This document shows, in pieces, positions 16,152 to 28,354 of a DNA stretch of 64,000 bases; positions within the stretch are counted from its first letter, which is position 1, and every line of letters begins with the position of its first letter. The notes under the pieces were generated by a model. The model saw only the letters and a program-made list of their open reading frames with translations, did no database searches and was not told the DNA's origin. A program made the translations under genes and the position numbers. This DNA is from Pseudomonadota bacterium (lineage in GTDB: Bacteria > Pseudomonadota > Gammaproteobacteria > Steroidobacterales > Steroidobacteraceae), in contig JADJOO010000003.1 of the NCBI GenBank assembly GCA_016713725.1, positions 248,001 through 312,000 on the forward strand, given 5' to 3'.

Positions 16152-16925
16152 ATGGCGGTGTCTTTGCTCGGGTCGCGCCCGTCGCGGCTCTTCATCCTGC
16201 TTACGGCCTTCTTCGTCGGCAACGCCGTCGTCGCCGAATTCGTCGGCGTCAAGATCTTTGCGCTCGAACAGACGCTCGGACTGCCGTCCTTCGGCTGGAA
16301 CCTGTTCGGCCAGACCGGTTCGCTCAACTTCACTGCCGGCGTGCTGATCTGGCCCATCGTCTTCATCCTCACGGACGTCATCAACGAATACTTTGGCCGC
16401 CGTGGCGTGCGCCTGGTCTCGTACGCCGCGATCGGCATGATCTCGTACGGCTTCCTGTTCGCGTACGCATCCATTCACCTGGCGCCCGCCGATTTCTGGA
16501 TCACCGTCAACGCGGAGCGCGGCGTACCCGACATGCAGGCCGCCTACGGCAACGTCTTCGGCCAGGGCCTGTGGACGATCGGCGGTTCGATCACTGCGTT
16601 CTTCGTCGGCCAGGTGATCGACGTCAACATCTTCCATTACATCCGCAAGGCGGCCGGCGAACGCTGGATCTGGTTGCGCGCGACGGCATCGACGGCGGTC
16701 TCGCAGTTGATCGACAGTTTCGTCGTGCTTTATATTGCATTCGTGCTGGGACCGCAGCAGTGGCCGATCTCGTTGTTCCTGGCCGTCGGCACGGTAAACT
16801 ACATCTATAAGATGACGGCGGCAGTGACCTTGAGCCCGTTGTTGTACGTGTCGCGAGGCTGGATCGAGAGATTCCTCGGGCGCGACGAGGCGGCGCGGCT
16901 GAAGGCTGAAGCGGCGGCTGGTTAA
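16152..16925 (+). CDS. yhhQ: queuosine precursor transporter, YhhQ/VUT family
   Basis: A 257-residue inner-membrane protein with about six helices of the VUT (vitamin uptake-like) family, which imports queuosine precursors such as preQ0. Typical features are VLIWPIVFILTDVINEYFGRRGVR, GQVIDVNIFHYIRK and SQLIDSFVVLYIAFVLG, which are highly conserved. The C-terminus is short and charged. Monocistronic by position. Confidence 0.9.
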   Translation: MAVSLLGSRPSRLFILLTAFFVGNAVVAEFVGVKIFALEQTLGLPSFGWNLFGQTGSLNFTAGVLIWPIVFILTDVINEYFGRRGVRLVSYAAIGMISYGFLFAYASIHLAPADFWITVNAERGVPDMQAAYGNVFGQGLWTIGGSITAFFVGQVIDVNIFHYIRKAAGERWIWLRATASTAVSQLIDSFVVLYIAFVLGPQQWPISLFLAVGTVNYIYKMTAAVTLSPLLYVSRGWIERFLGRDEAARLKAEAAAG

Positions 16926-16969
16926 GGAACGACCACGCGTCGGGACAAGACGCGGTGAGAGGATCTATT

Positions 16970-18940
16970 TTGGTAAACGTGACTCGTGCCGGCTGCGGCG
17001 CATTGCTCGTGCTTCTCGCCTGCGGCGGCCGCGCCAACGCCGAATCGGCCGCGCCAACTGCCAACGCTGCCGTGCCGCCGGCACCTCCCGCGCTCGAGAT
17101 CTTCGGCCGGCTGCCAGCCATGCGCGAGGTCAGGCTGTCCCCGAACGGCAAGCTGGTCGCCATGGAGGAAGAGCAGGCGGGGGTCCGCAAGGTCACCATC
17201 TTCGATGTGGATGGCGGCAAGACCCGCCACCAGGTCGCGGTCGACGAGGCCAACAGAGTCGTCAGCCTGGCGTGGGCCGACGACGAGACCTTGCTGCTCA
17301 ACGTCAGCATCAAGCACTCCTATACCTGCAACCCGAACGTCTTATGCGCGACCGTGCTGTTCCGCACGCTTGCGGTGCGCATGGATGGCTCGCCGGCGCG
17401 GGTCTTGCTGAACAACGAAGGCGCGCGCAAGAACGTGACCGGGTCACACCTGTTGGCGGCGCGCACGACCAGGCCGGGCACCGTGACCATGTCGACCCTG
17501 GACTACGGGGTTGCGCAAGGGCACTGGTATTCGGCGGTGTACGAGGTCGATGCGCGCACGGGCAAGGAGAAAGTGCTGGCGCGGGGCACGCGGTACACGG
17601 AGGACTGGGTCGTGGATGCCGCCGGCGTGCCGATCGCCCGTTCCGAGTGGGTGCCGGATTTTGATCAGTTCACGATCGTTGCACGCGACGGCGATCGCTG
17701 GCGCGAAATTTTTAGACTGACGGACGGCTCGACGCTGAGCCTGGCGGGCGTCGACATCACGGGCCGGAACATCGTTGCGCTCGGCAACAACGGCACCGAC
17801 CTGTCGCAGGCGTGGTCCATTCCGCTCGATGGTTCGCCGGCAAGTTCGCTGGTGTCGCATCCCGAAGTGGAGATCGACGTCGCGATCTACGACGCGAACC
17901 GTCATGCAGTCGTTGGCGTGCGAAGCACGGACAATAACGACACGCACTGGTTCGATCCGGTGCTTGCCACGCAGCACAAATCCCTGCAGAACGCGTTCAA
18001 GGGCCTGGACGTGCACGTGATCGACCGGTCTGTCGTCGGCCGGCGCGTGCTCGTGCAGGTCGAGAACATGTCGAGCCCGCCCGTGTACCAGCTCGTTGAT
18101 TTCGAGCAACGACGCGCCGACATTGTTGCCGAAGCCTACCCGGGGCTCGATCGCGCCGCCCTCGGCACCGTGCGTTACTTCAAATACAACGCGCGCGATG
18201 GCACGCCGATTCCCGCCTACCTAACCTTGCCTCCGGGCCGTGCCGCGACGGACCTGCCGGTCGTGATCCTGCCGCACGGCGGCCCGCGGGCACGCGACGT
18301 GGCCGAATTCGACTGGTTGACGCAGTTCCTCGCAACCCGAGGCTATGCAGTGCTGCAGCCACAGTTTCGTGGTTCTACCGGCTACGGCAAGGCCTTCGAG
18401 AAGGCGGGATACCGGCAGTGGGGCGGGCTGATGCAGGACGACGTCTCCGACGGCGTTCGACATCTGATCGCCACCGGCGTCGCGAATCCCGGGCGCGTCT
18501 GCATCGTCGGCATGAGCTACGGCGGCTATGCCGCGCTCGCGGGCGCCGCGTTCACCCCCGATCTTTACGCTTGTGCCGCCAGCGTCAACGGCATCTCGGA
18601 CCTGCCGTCGATGATCGGTGAAAGGAAGAAGCAGTTTGGCTCAGGCTCGGTGGAGTACTGGAAAGATCATGTCGGTTCCGCCAGCGAGCCGAATACGGTC
18701 GAAAAGTCACCTTCGCGTTCCGCGGCCAGCTTCAAGGCACCCGTATTGTTGCTGCATGGTGTCGACGACACCGTGGTGCCGATCCAGCAATCCAGGACCA
18801 TGGAGCGTGAATTGAAAGCGGCGGGCAAGCCAGTCACTTTGGTGTCGCTTGCCGGCGAGGACCACTGGCTGTCGCGTTCCGCTACGCGGACCCGCGTGCT
18901 GCAGGAGCTGGAGACGTTTCTCGCGCAGCATCTGCACTGA
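16970..18940 (+). CDS. S9 family prolyl oligopeptidase-like peptidase, exported
   Basis: A protein of about 656 residues with an N-terminal hydrophobic signal (CGALLVLLACGGRANA), a beta-propeller-like N-terminal half, and an alpha/beta-hydrolase peptidase S9 domain from about residue 420. The nucleophile motif is GMSYGGYAAL, the acid is in LLHGVDDTVVP and the histidine in GEDHWLS. Such enzymes cleave dipeptides or short peptides, often in the periplasm. I choose TTG at 16970 because AGAGGA lies 6 nt upstream; GTG at 16955 and 16979 are alternatives. Its stop codon directly abuts a REP-like palindrome. Confidence 0.88.
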   Translation: MVNVTRAGCGALLVLLACGGRANAESAAPTANAAVPPAPPALEIFGRLPAMREVRLSPNGKLVAMEEEQAGVRKVTIFDVDGGKTRHQVAVDEANRVVSLAWADDETLLLNVSIKHSYTCNPNVLCATVLFRTLAVRMDGSPARVLLNNEGARKNVTGSHLLAARTTRPGTVTMSTLDYGVAQGHWYSAVYEVDARTGKEKVLARGTRYTEDWVVDAAGVPIARSEWVPDFDQFTIVARDGDRWREIFRLTDGSTLSLAGVDITGRNIVALGNNGTDLSQAWSIPLDGSPASSLVSHPEVEIDVAIYDANRHAVVGVRSTDNNDTHWFDPVLATQHKSLQNAFKGLDVHVIDRSVVGRRVLVQVENMSSPPVYQLVDFEQRRADIVAEAYPGLDRAALGTVRYFKYNARDGTPIPAYLTLPPGRAATDLPVVILPHGGPRARDVAEFDWLTQFLATRGYAVLQPQFRGSTGYGKAFEKAGYRQWGGLMQDDVSDGVRHLIATGVANPGRVCIVGMSYGGYAALAGAAFTPDLYACAASVNGISDLPSMIGERKKQFGSGSVEYWKDHVGSASEPNTVEKSPSRSAASFKAPVLLLHGVDDTVVPIQQSRTMERELKAAGKPVTLVSLAGEDHWLSRSATRTRVLQELETFLAQHLH

Positions 18941-19006
18941 GAAATAGGGGACGTGCACCTATTTCCCGGAGTGAGACACGCGGAAATAGGTGCACGTCCC
19001 CATTTC
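18941..19006. repeat. REP/BIME-like nested palindrome D
   Basis: The left arm (18941-18966) and right arm (18982-19006) are reverse complements apart from one extra base, around a 15-nt loop. Each arm is itself a hairpin, GAAATAGG...CCTATTTC, so a large hairpin or two small ones can form. It begins on the base after the S9 peptidase stop and lies between that gene and convergent gspF. The GGGGACGTGCACCTATTTCC core resembles element E at 31909-32027. Confidence 0.85.
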
Positions 19007-19038
19007 GCCGGCGGCACTGGAAGCGGCAATGGTGCGAG

Positions 19039-20280
19039 CTACTTGACGAGCTGGTTCAACTCGAAGATCGGCAGCAGCATCGCGAGGACGATGACGAGCA
19101 CGAGTCCGCCCATCACCAGGATCATCAGCGGGCCGAGCAGGCCGACCAGCGCCTGCAGCAGCGTGTCGAGTTCGCGCTCCTGGTGATGCGCCGCGCGCTC
19201 GAGCAGCGTGTCGAGTTCGCCGCTCGACTCGCCGCTCGAGATCAGGTGGATCATCATCGGCGGAAACAGCCGGCTCTGGCCGAGCGACTTGCCGATGGGC
19301 GCGCCTTCGCGCACACGGATCGCGGCGTCCGAGACCGCCGCTTTCATCGGCAGGTTGGTGACGACTTCGCCTGAAATGCGCAGCGCCTCGAGCACCGGCA
19401 CGGTGCTGGCGGTGAGCGTGCTCAGCGTGCGCGCGAATCGCGCCGTGTTCGAGCCACGCACGATCTTGCCGATCAGCGGGAGGCGCAGCAGCAGGTCGTG
19501 CCAGCGGCGGCGGTTGGACTCGACACGCAGCCAGCGCGAGAACAGCCACAGGCCCAGGCCGGTGCCGATGATGAGGAGCAGCCCGTAGGCGCGCATGAAG
19601 TCGCTGCCTGCGATCAGCGCCTGCGTCAGCAGCGGCAGCTCAGCCTCGCTGTTGCGGAAGACCTCCACGACCTTCGGCACGACCGACACCAGCAGGAAGA
19701 ACACGATCGCGACGCACACCACGAACAGCATCACCGGGTAGAGCAGGGCGCCCAGCGTGCGGCTGCGCAGCTCCTCGCGGTTCTCCGTGTAATCGGCCAG
19801 TCGTTCGAGCACTGCGTCGAGGTGGCCCGAATGCTCGCTGGCCGCGATGGTCGCGCGGTACAGCTCGGGGAAACTGTTCGGAAATTCACCGAGGCTGTCG
19901 GCGAGGGTGTACCCCTCCATGACCTTCGAGCGCACGCCGAGCAGCGTGTTGCGCACCTTCGGCTTGTCCGTCTGCTGCGAGACCGCGAGCAGCGCTTCCT
20001 CGAGCGGCAGTGAAGACTTGACCAGTGTTGCCAGCTGTCGGGTGACCAGTGAGAGGTCCGATGCGCTCAATCCGCGCTGAAACTTGAACGAGAACCGGCG
20101 GGCGGAGCCTCCGCCTTCGGTCACGGCCTGCTTCTGCTCGCCGACCACCTCTGTGACCGAGACCGGCAGCAACGCCTGCTCGCGCAGCAACTGCCGCACC
20201 TGGCGCGCGGTGTCGCCTTCGAGAACGCCCTTGCGCTCCCGGCCACCAGCGTCGACCGCAACGTAGAGGAAAGCCGCCAT
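19039..20280 (-). CDS. gspF: type II secretion inner-membrane protein GspF
   Basis: GspF is the polytopic platform protein of the type II secretion system that contacts the GspE ATPase. The 413-residue protein shows the N-terminal cytoplasmic lead (AFLYVAVDAGGRERKGVLEGDTARQVRQLLR), two PilC/GspF domains (about 75-195 and 280-400) and three membrane helices (about 175, 225 and 385). Motifs SLPLEEAL, ALRISGEVV and SGELDTLLERAA are typical. It ends the gspC-D-E-F run and starts 9 bp after gspE. Confidence 0.95.
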   Translation of the reverse strand: MAAFLYVAVDAGGRERKGVLEGDTARQVRQLLREQALLPVSVTEVVGEQKQAVTEGGGSARRFSFKFQRGLSASDLSLVTRQLATLVKSSLPLEEALLAVSQQTDKPKVRNTLLGVRSKVMEGYTLADSLGEFPNSFPELYRATIAASEHSGHLDAVLERLADYTENREELRSRTLGALLYPVMLFVVCVAIVFFLLVSVVPKVVEVFRNSEAELPLLTQALIAGSDFMRAYGLLLIIGTGLGLWLFSRWLRVESNRRRWHDLLLRLPLIGKIVRGSNTARFARTLSTLTASTVPVLEALRISGEVVTNLPMKAAVSDAAIRVREGAPIGKSLGQSRLFPPMMIHLISSGESSGELDTLLERAAHHQERELDTLLQALVGLLGPLMILVMGGLVLVIVLAMLLPIFELNQLVK

Positions 20281-20289
20281 GGTGCGCCG

Positions 20290-21813
20290 TCAGTCCTCGC
20301 GCGTGACCTTGAGGACTTCCTCGATCGTGGTCACGCCGGCGAGCACCTTGGCGCGCCCGTCGTCGCGGATGCCAGGCGTTCGCATGCGGGCATAGCGCTC
20401 GAGCTCGATTTCCGAGGCGCCGTCGTGGATCATCGCGCGCAGGTGTTCGTCGACGATCACCAGTTCGTAGATGCCGGTGCGGCCGCGGTAACCGCCGCTG
20501 GGGTCGCGCGGGTTCGGACGGTACAGCGTGGGCGAGGGCGCGTCGTCCGCCAGGTTGAGCAGCCGGCGCTCGTATTCGCCAGCCGTATACGCCTCTCGCG
20601 TCGCGGGGTTCAGCACGCGCACGAGACGCTGCGCCAGCACGCCGACGATCGACGAGGCCAGCAGGAATGGTTCGATTCCCATGTCGCGCAGGCGCGTTAC
20701 GGCGCCGACGGCGGTGTTCGTGTGCAGCGTCGACAGCACGAGGTGGCCCGTCAAGCTCGATTGCACCGCTATCTGCGCAGTCTCGAGGTCGCGGATTTCG
20801 CCGACCATCACGACGTCCGGGTCCTGGCGCAGGATCGCACGCAGGCCGCGCGCAAACGTCATCTCGACGCGGGTATTGACCTGCGTCTGGCCGATGCCGT
20901 CGATGTAATACTCGATCGGGTCCTCGACCGTCATGATGTTGCGCGTGCGGTCGTTGATGCGGTCGAGCGCGGCGTACAGCGTGGTGGTCTTGCCCGAGCC
21001 GGTGGGGCCGGTAACGAGCAGGATGCCGTTCGGCTTGTGGATCAGCTCGTCGATGTTGTTCTGGGTGACGGTGTCCATGCCGAGCGAGTTGAGGTCGAGC
21101 CGCCCGGCCTGCTTGTCGAGCAGGCGCAGCACGACGCGTTCGCCATGACCCGCGGGAATGGTCGAGACACGGACGTCCACCGCGCGACCCGCGATGCGCA
21201 GCGAGATGCGGCCATCCTGTGGCAGGCGTTTCTCGGCGATGTCGAGCCGCGACATGACCTTGATGCGCGAGACGATCAGCGGCGCTACCGCGCGCTTGGT
21301 CTGCAGCACTTCCCGCAGCACGCCGTCGATGCGGAAGCGGACCACGAGGCGGTTCTCGAACGGTTCGACGTGGATGTCGGACGCGTTCTCCTTGACGGCC
21401 TGCGTGAGCAGCGCGTTGATCAGGCGGATGACCGGGGCTTCGTCCTCGCTCTCGAGCAGGTCGGACTGCTCCGGGATGTCCTGGGCGAGGTTGGCGAGGT
21501 CGGTCTCTTCATCGAGCCCGCCCATCGCGTCCATCGTCGTGCCGGAGCCGGCTTCGTAGGCCTCGCGCAGCAGCAGGTCGAAGCGCTCGACGTTCACGCG
21601 TTCCAGCTTGAGCGGCCGGCGCAGGTGCCGCCGGACTTCGGCCAGTGCGAGCGGCGAGGCGCCGTCGCGGACGACCACGTCGGCGCTGTCTTCCGCGATT
21701 TCGCGGACCATCACGCCGTGACGCTTGGCGAAAGCGAACGGCAGCGGGCGGACGGGGTCGGTGACCCTGCCGGCCGCGGCCAGGATCGCTTCGTCGGTGG
21801 CCGTAGTGCTCAC
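20290..21813 (-). CDS. gspE: type II secretion ATPase GspE
   Basis: This cytoplasmic ATPase powers pseudopilus assembly. The 507-residue protein has an N-terminal GspE N domain and the ATPase core with VTGPTGSGKTTTLY (Walker A), the Asp box in MTVEDPIEYYIDGIGQTQVN, the Walker B region VVMVGEIRDLETAQIAVQ and the His box GHLVLSTLHTNTA. The four-cysteine zinc motif usual before GYxGRTGIYEL is absent: that stretch reads LYRPNPRDPSGGYRGR without cysteine. Start ATG overlaps the gspD stop by 4 bp (ATGA), so translation is probably coupled. Confidence 0.94.
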   Translation of the reverse strand: MSTTATDEAILAAAGRVTDPVRPLPFAFAKRHGVMVREIAEDSADVVVRDGASPLALAEVRRHLRRPLKLERVNVERFDLLLREAYEAGSGTTMDAMGGLDEETDLANLAQDIPEQSDLLESEDEAPVIRLINALLTQAVKENASDIHVEPFENRLVVRFRIDGVLREVLQTKRAVAPLIVSRIKVMSRLDIAEKRLPQDGRISLRIAGRAVDVRVSTIPAGHGERVVLRLLDKQAGRLDLNSLGMDTVTQNNIDELIHKPNGILLVTGPTGSGKTTTLYAALDRINDRTRNIMTVEDPIEYYIDGIGQTQVNTRVEMTFARGLRAILRQDPDVVMVGEIRDLETAQIAVQSSLTGHLVLSTLHTNTAVGAVTRLRDMGIEPFLLASSIVGVLAQRLVRVLNPATREAYTAGEYERRLLNLADDAPSPTLYRPNPRDPSGGYRGRTGIYELVIVDEHLRAMIHDGASEIELERYARMRTPGIRDDGRAKVLAGVTTIEEVLKVTRED

Positions 21814-24025
21814 GGATTGGTTCCGGGAGGCGGTTGCGGCGGGGGTGGGGGCGCAGTCGAGGGCGCGCCGAATGGTGCCGTTGGCACGACCGGTTCGGTC
21901 ATGCCCGTGGTCGGGTCACTCAGCGACGTCCCCGAGCTCGAGCCGTGCATGCGTTCAGCCGGAGTCGCGGTGGGCGCGACAGCCTCACGGGCAGGATTCA
22001 ACAACTCCGGCGGTACCAGTTGCTCGAGCGGCGGCAGCGTCGGCTGACGTTCGTTCGGCATCAGCGGCACGCGGCCGTTGTTGCGCTCGGCCTGCTGCTT
22101 GCGGATGTAGTTGTACTTGGCGTTGCTCTCGATGGCGGCATCGACGCCGTCACGCAGGATGCGGGGGCGGATGAAGATCATCAGGTTGGTCTTGACCTTG
22201 TCGACGCTGCGAGTCTTGAACAGTTCACCCAGGATCGGGATCGAGCCGAGGAACGGCACCTGCGATTTGCTCTCGCGGACCTCGTCGGATATGAGGCCGC
22301 CGAGCACGATGATGCCGCCGTCCTCGACCATCACGTTGGTGGTGAGCGTGCGCTTGTTGGTGATCAGGTCGTTCGTGCTGACTTGCTGCGAGCTCGCCGC
22401 GATGCTCGAGGATTCCTGCGAGATCTTGAGCAGGACCGAGCTGCCATCGTTGATCTGCGGCGTGATCTTGAGGATGTTGCCGACTTCCTCGCGCTGGATG
22501 GTCTGGAACGGGTTGACCTGGCCGCCCTGTCCGGGAATCCCCTGGTTGGTGTACTGCCCGGTGACGAACGGCACTTCCTGCGCGACCTTGATCTCGGCCT
22601 CTTCGTTGTCCAGCGTGACGATCGAAGGTGTCGCGATGATGTTCGTATTACCCATGCCGCCAACGGCGCGAATCACTGCGGCCCAGCTCGTGCCGTTGTT
22701 TACGATCTGGCCCAGGCCCATCGTCAGGCCGCTCGGCAGGCCGGCGATGGCCGCGGGATCGAGCACGCCCTGGATGATCTGGCCGATGCCGGTGCCGTCA
22801 ACGGGCTGGACGAAGCCGCCCGCCGGCAGGGAGTTGCCGTCGGAGTCCGTATCGGCAATCAACCAGTTCACGCCCAGGTCCATCGCCTTGTCGGCCGACA
22901 TCTCGACCAGGATCGCCTCCACCAGTACCTGCGCGCGGCGGATGTCGAGCCGGTCGACGATGGCCATCACCGAGCGCATGACCTTGGGTGGCGCCGAAAC
23001 CACGAGTGCATTGGTCTGTGGCTCGGCCCAGATGGTCACGCTCTTGTCGCCGCCGCTGCTCACGAGGGACGGCGCGGCCGCGGCACCCCCCGCCGCACCC
23101 GCCGGCATCGCCGCCGCGGTGATGCCCTGGATCTGCTCGCGCAGCTTGGTCGCGATCTTCTCGGCATCCGCGTAGTTCAGGTACCACACCTGCGTGTCGC
23201 CACCGGTCGAGAGCGGGGTGTCGAGGTGGGCGACGAGCGTCTTCAGGCGCAGGCGCTGTGACGTTTCGCCACTGATCAGCACGCTGTTGGTGCGCTCGTC
23301 GGCGATGATCTTGACCTGCGCGACAAGCCGGCGCCTTCGCCCGCGGCCCCGGCACCCGTGTACAGGCTGTTGACGATGCGCACGATTTCCGCCGCGCTTG
23401 CGTGCTGCAGCTGCACGACGTCCACCGATTCGTCACCCTGCTGGTCGATGCGCTGGATGATGCGCACGATCCGGTTCACGTTCGAGGCGCGGTCCGAGAT
23501 GATCAGCATGTTGGCGGCCGGGTAGGCCGCAAGGTGGCCGTACTGCGGGATCAGCGGTCGCAGGATCGGCACCAGCTGCGCTGCGCTCACGTTGTTGACC
23601 GCGACCACCTGCGTGACGATCTCGTCGGACGTCGAGCTGACGCGACCGGGCAGGTCGTTGGATGGCACTTGCCGGGCGTTGGCATCGGGGATGATCTTGA
23701 TCGTGTCGCCCGAGGGCACCGCGACGAAGCCGTGCACCTGCAGGATCGAGAGGAACGCCTCGTAGAACGCGTTCGGCGTCATCGGCGTGGACGACAGCAT
23801 CGTCACCTGCGCCTTGACGCGCGGGTCGACGATGAAGTTCTTGCCGGTGACGGCGCTGACCGCCTCGATGATCTGCGACAGGTCGGCGTCCTTGTAGTTG
23901 GGCGTGATCGAACCTTGCGCTTGCGCCCCGGCAGGCGTGGGGAGGGCTCCCACCGCCAGCCACAGTGCCAGGCCGATTGCGGCCAGCCGCGTGGATCGTT
24001 GGAACAGCTTGTGCTTCATCGTCAC
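21810..24025 (-). pseudogene. gspD: type II secretion secretin GspD, frameshifted
   Basis: GspD forms the outer-membrane secretin ring. The 5' part (24025 down to about 23328) encodes a signal peptide and the N0 and N1 domains, ending YTGAGAAGEGAG. The rest (to 21810), in another frame, encodes the rest of N2, N3 and the secretin domain (VKIIADERTNSVLISGETSQRL, VPFLGSIPILGELFK), then a Pro-rich tail. The frames join if one G is restored at 23327-23328 (CAAGCC to CAAGGCC), which yields GAGLVAQVKIIADE. Restored length is about 738 residues, normal for the family. The start is GTG at 24025 overlapping gspC, or ATG at 24019. It may be a real lesion or an assembly error. Confidence 0.9.
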
Positions 24026-25006
24026 TCCGCGGAATCACCGGACGGATCCGGCACTTCATTGACCGGGATCGCCTCCGGCAGGGCAGCCGCTGCCGCCGCG
24101 TCGGCGGCGACCTGGGCATTGTTCACGTTGACCTGGACCGTTTCGCCGTTGCGCTCGACCGTCATGGTGACCGCCGAGGCGGTGTTCATGGTCTGCAGGA
24201 TGTCCATGCCGCGCGACGCGTCGTCGAGCGGCGTGCCGTTGATGGCCGTAACCAGGTCCCCGGGCAGCAGTCCGAGCCGGTTGAACTGGCTCCGGTTGCG
24301 GCCCGGGTAGATCCGGTACCCGCGCTGCTGCCCGTTCGCAAAGACGGGCTGCGGACGCAGGATGTCCGTAATGGCCGCCGGGTTGGTCGTCGCCAGCTGG
24401 CGCAGGCGGTCGCCGAGCATCGGGTCGGGTGGGCTGGCGCCGGCCTGTGCCCCCGGCGGACAGACCGCCCCCCTGGAACTTCTTGGGCAGCATCAGGGCC
24501 TCGAGTTTTCCGCCCCGGTCGAGAATCGCCCGGTCGGGGTAGACCGAATGGAGCTTGGTGCCGCCGGTGATCGTCTTGCCGACCCCGTACACCTTCGTCG
24601 CCGTCGCGCTCTCGCCGATGATGGCGTACCCGAGCGTGGGATCGGTGTTGGCGATCGTGCCGACCAGCACCAGGGGCATCTGCGAGGTGGCCACGGCGTT
24701 CGGGTCGGTAGAGCCTGCGGTGGGGGCACTGGCCTCGCCAAAGAGGTGGGCGTTGACGATCGCAGCCACGTCCACGGTGCGGGCCGGGGGCGGCCCGACG
24801 GCGGCAGGGGCATTGGTTGAGGGTGCAACGCCGCTCTTTGCCCCCAACAGGGCCCATGTAAGCTGCACCAGCTGCCAGGCGAGCAGGACCACCAGCAATG
24901 CGGCCACGGCCAGCGGCAGGAGTTTCTGCCACCCGTCGGCCCGGGCGCCCCGGGCGACCGAGGCGATCCGGCCAAAACGCTCATTCACGCTCAGGGGCAG
25001 TTGCAT
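24022..25006 (-). pseudogene. gspC: type II secretion protein GspC, frameshifted
   Basis: GspC links the inner-membrane platform to the secretin. The N-terminal part (from 25006) has a cytoplasmic lead, one membrane helix (LPLAVAALLVVLLAWQLVQ) and the HR domain (VVAAIVNAHLFG-like, then LVLVGTIANTDPTLGYAIIGE). The second part, ending at 24022, has the PDZ-like C-terminal domain (YRIYPGRNRSQFNRLGLLPGDLVTAINGTPLDD). The two lie in different frames. The shift falls in one of two C-runs, 24450-24454 or 24468-24473; dropping one base restores AGAQAGASPPDPML. The stop overlaps the gspD start (GTGA). Confidence 0.88.
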
Positions 25007-25219
25007 CAGGTCTCTTGTAAGTGGCCGTCCGGCAAGGCCGTTCCACGAGGTACGGCATCATACGGACTTGGACGACAGGCTCTCAAGGCAGTTGCGTGTC
25101 ATACGGATGACCATCTCTCGTTTTGGGCAGTCTGTTAGCGGTCTCACGAAGTCAGCCCCGCTGCTTGTCAGGGAGGGGGGGTGGCCCTATATAGGTCTTT
25201 CGGTTGTTTCAGGCGGGCG

Positions 25220-25537
25220 ATGAGCGAGGAACATACACAGCAGGGCCACGGTCTGATCGTGGAGGAGGCCCGGCCGCAGACCAAGCGACCGCCCCTCTTC
25301 CAGGTCGTGCTCCTGAACGACGACTACACCCCGATGGAATTCGTGGTGGACGTGCTCGAGCACATTTTCGGGTTGGACCGCACCACGGCCACGCGGGTGA
25401 TGCTGTAGGTCCACACCAAGGGTAAAGGAGTATGCGGCGTCTACACCTTCGAAATCGCGGAAACCAAGGTCGCGCAGGTCACCACCTACGCCCGGCAGCA
25501 CCAGCACCCATTACTCTGCACCATGGAAGAGGCCTGA
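25220..25537 (+). pseudogene. clpS: ClpA adaptor ClpS with in-frame TAG
   Basis: ClpS binds N-degron substrates and delivers them to ClpAP. The frame is colinear with ClpS over its whole 105 codons: RPPLFQVVLLNDDYTPMEFVVDVLEHIFGLDR, then VHTKGKGVCGVYTFEIAETKVAQV and the terminal HPLLCTMEEA. A TAG stands at 25406-25408 where the family has Gln (CAG), directly after TATRVML. Product would be cut to 62 residues and lose about 40% of the fold. The lesion is a single C-to-T change, not an indel. clpA begins 4 bp after the natural TGA, the standard order. Confidence 0.9.
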
Positions 25538-25541
25538 ACCC

Positions 25542-27812
<2,271 letters not shown>

Positions 27813-27893
27813 CTCCTTCGCGTAGCTTGCTCGCCGTCTGGCACCTCTCCTGCTCTTGGCGGTAGCGGGCGCTCGAAGGGCGGGGAGGTCCAT

Positions 27894-27967
27894 GCCTTCG
27901 ATCCGGTGTTCTTTCCGGCGAGCGGAAAGGCAGACACGCTCGCCGGAAAGAACACCGGATCGAAGGC
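27894..27967 (-). repeat. conserved-loop hairpin, copy 4
   Basis: The arms 27894-27923 and 27938-27967 are perfect reverse complements over 30 bp. The loop is the 14-nt GGAAAGGCAGACAC (27924-27937), the same core as in the 18-nt loops; here the bases on either side have joined the stem as ...CGAGC and GCTCG.... The stem sequence (GCCTTCGATCCGGTGTTC...) is unlike copies 1-3 on its outer half. Confidence 0.94.
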
Positions 27968-27988
27968 TTGACGTCAGGCGCCTGAGCG

Positions 27989-28012
27989 CCTTTTCCGCGC
28001 AGGCGGAAAAGG
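27989..28012. repeat. short perfect hairpin
   Basis: CCTTTTCCGC and GCGGAAAAGG form a 10-bp perfect stem with a GCAG loop. There is no T-run on either side, so it is not a standard terminator for clpA. The CCTTTTCC motif resembles the arms of the neighbouring conserved-loop hairpins and may be a degenerate member. Confidence 0.6.
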
Positions 28013-28354
28013 TCGCACGGCGCACGCAGACCTGGGGAAGGTCCTCGATTGGCGTGCAGACCCACGGCGTGCGTGATCGACTTCAGCACCGACAATGAGG
28101 GCAGGGCGGCCTGAGCTTGCGCAACCAGATCTACCGCTGAAAAGCGCGCATTCAACCGCTGCGACGTTGCGCCTGTCGGTTGCGGGCGGAGCTTCATATT
28201 GGCTCACCGCAGCGCGCACCCCCACCCGACACTGAGCGCCTCTGCATCCTTCCGGCTGCGTGCGCCGTGCGGATCGTCGGGCCTGTGAAGTGCACGCGCC
28301 ATGGCCGCTGTTCGTTCTGGCCCGACGAGACGCTCAGGCGCGTGCTGCGCAAGG

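Noticed and set aside
23318..23345. Programmed ribosomal frameshifting in gspD
   Set aside because: There is no slippery heptamer or clear downstream pseudoknot, gspD is not known to use frameshifting, and gspC nearby has a similar break.
25406..25408. TAG in clpS as a sign of a reassigned amber codon
   Set aside because: Other intact genes here (ffh, trmD, hslR, the VOC gene) end in TAG at natural positions, so TAG is a working stop codon.
27989..28012. Hairpin as the clpA terminator
   Set aside because: It is 177 bp after the stop codon and has no T-run on the plus strand.
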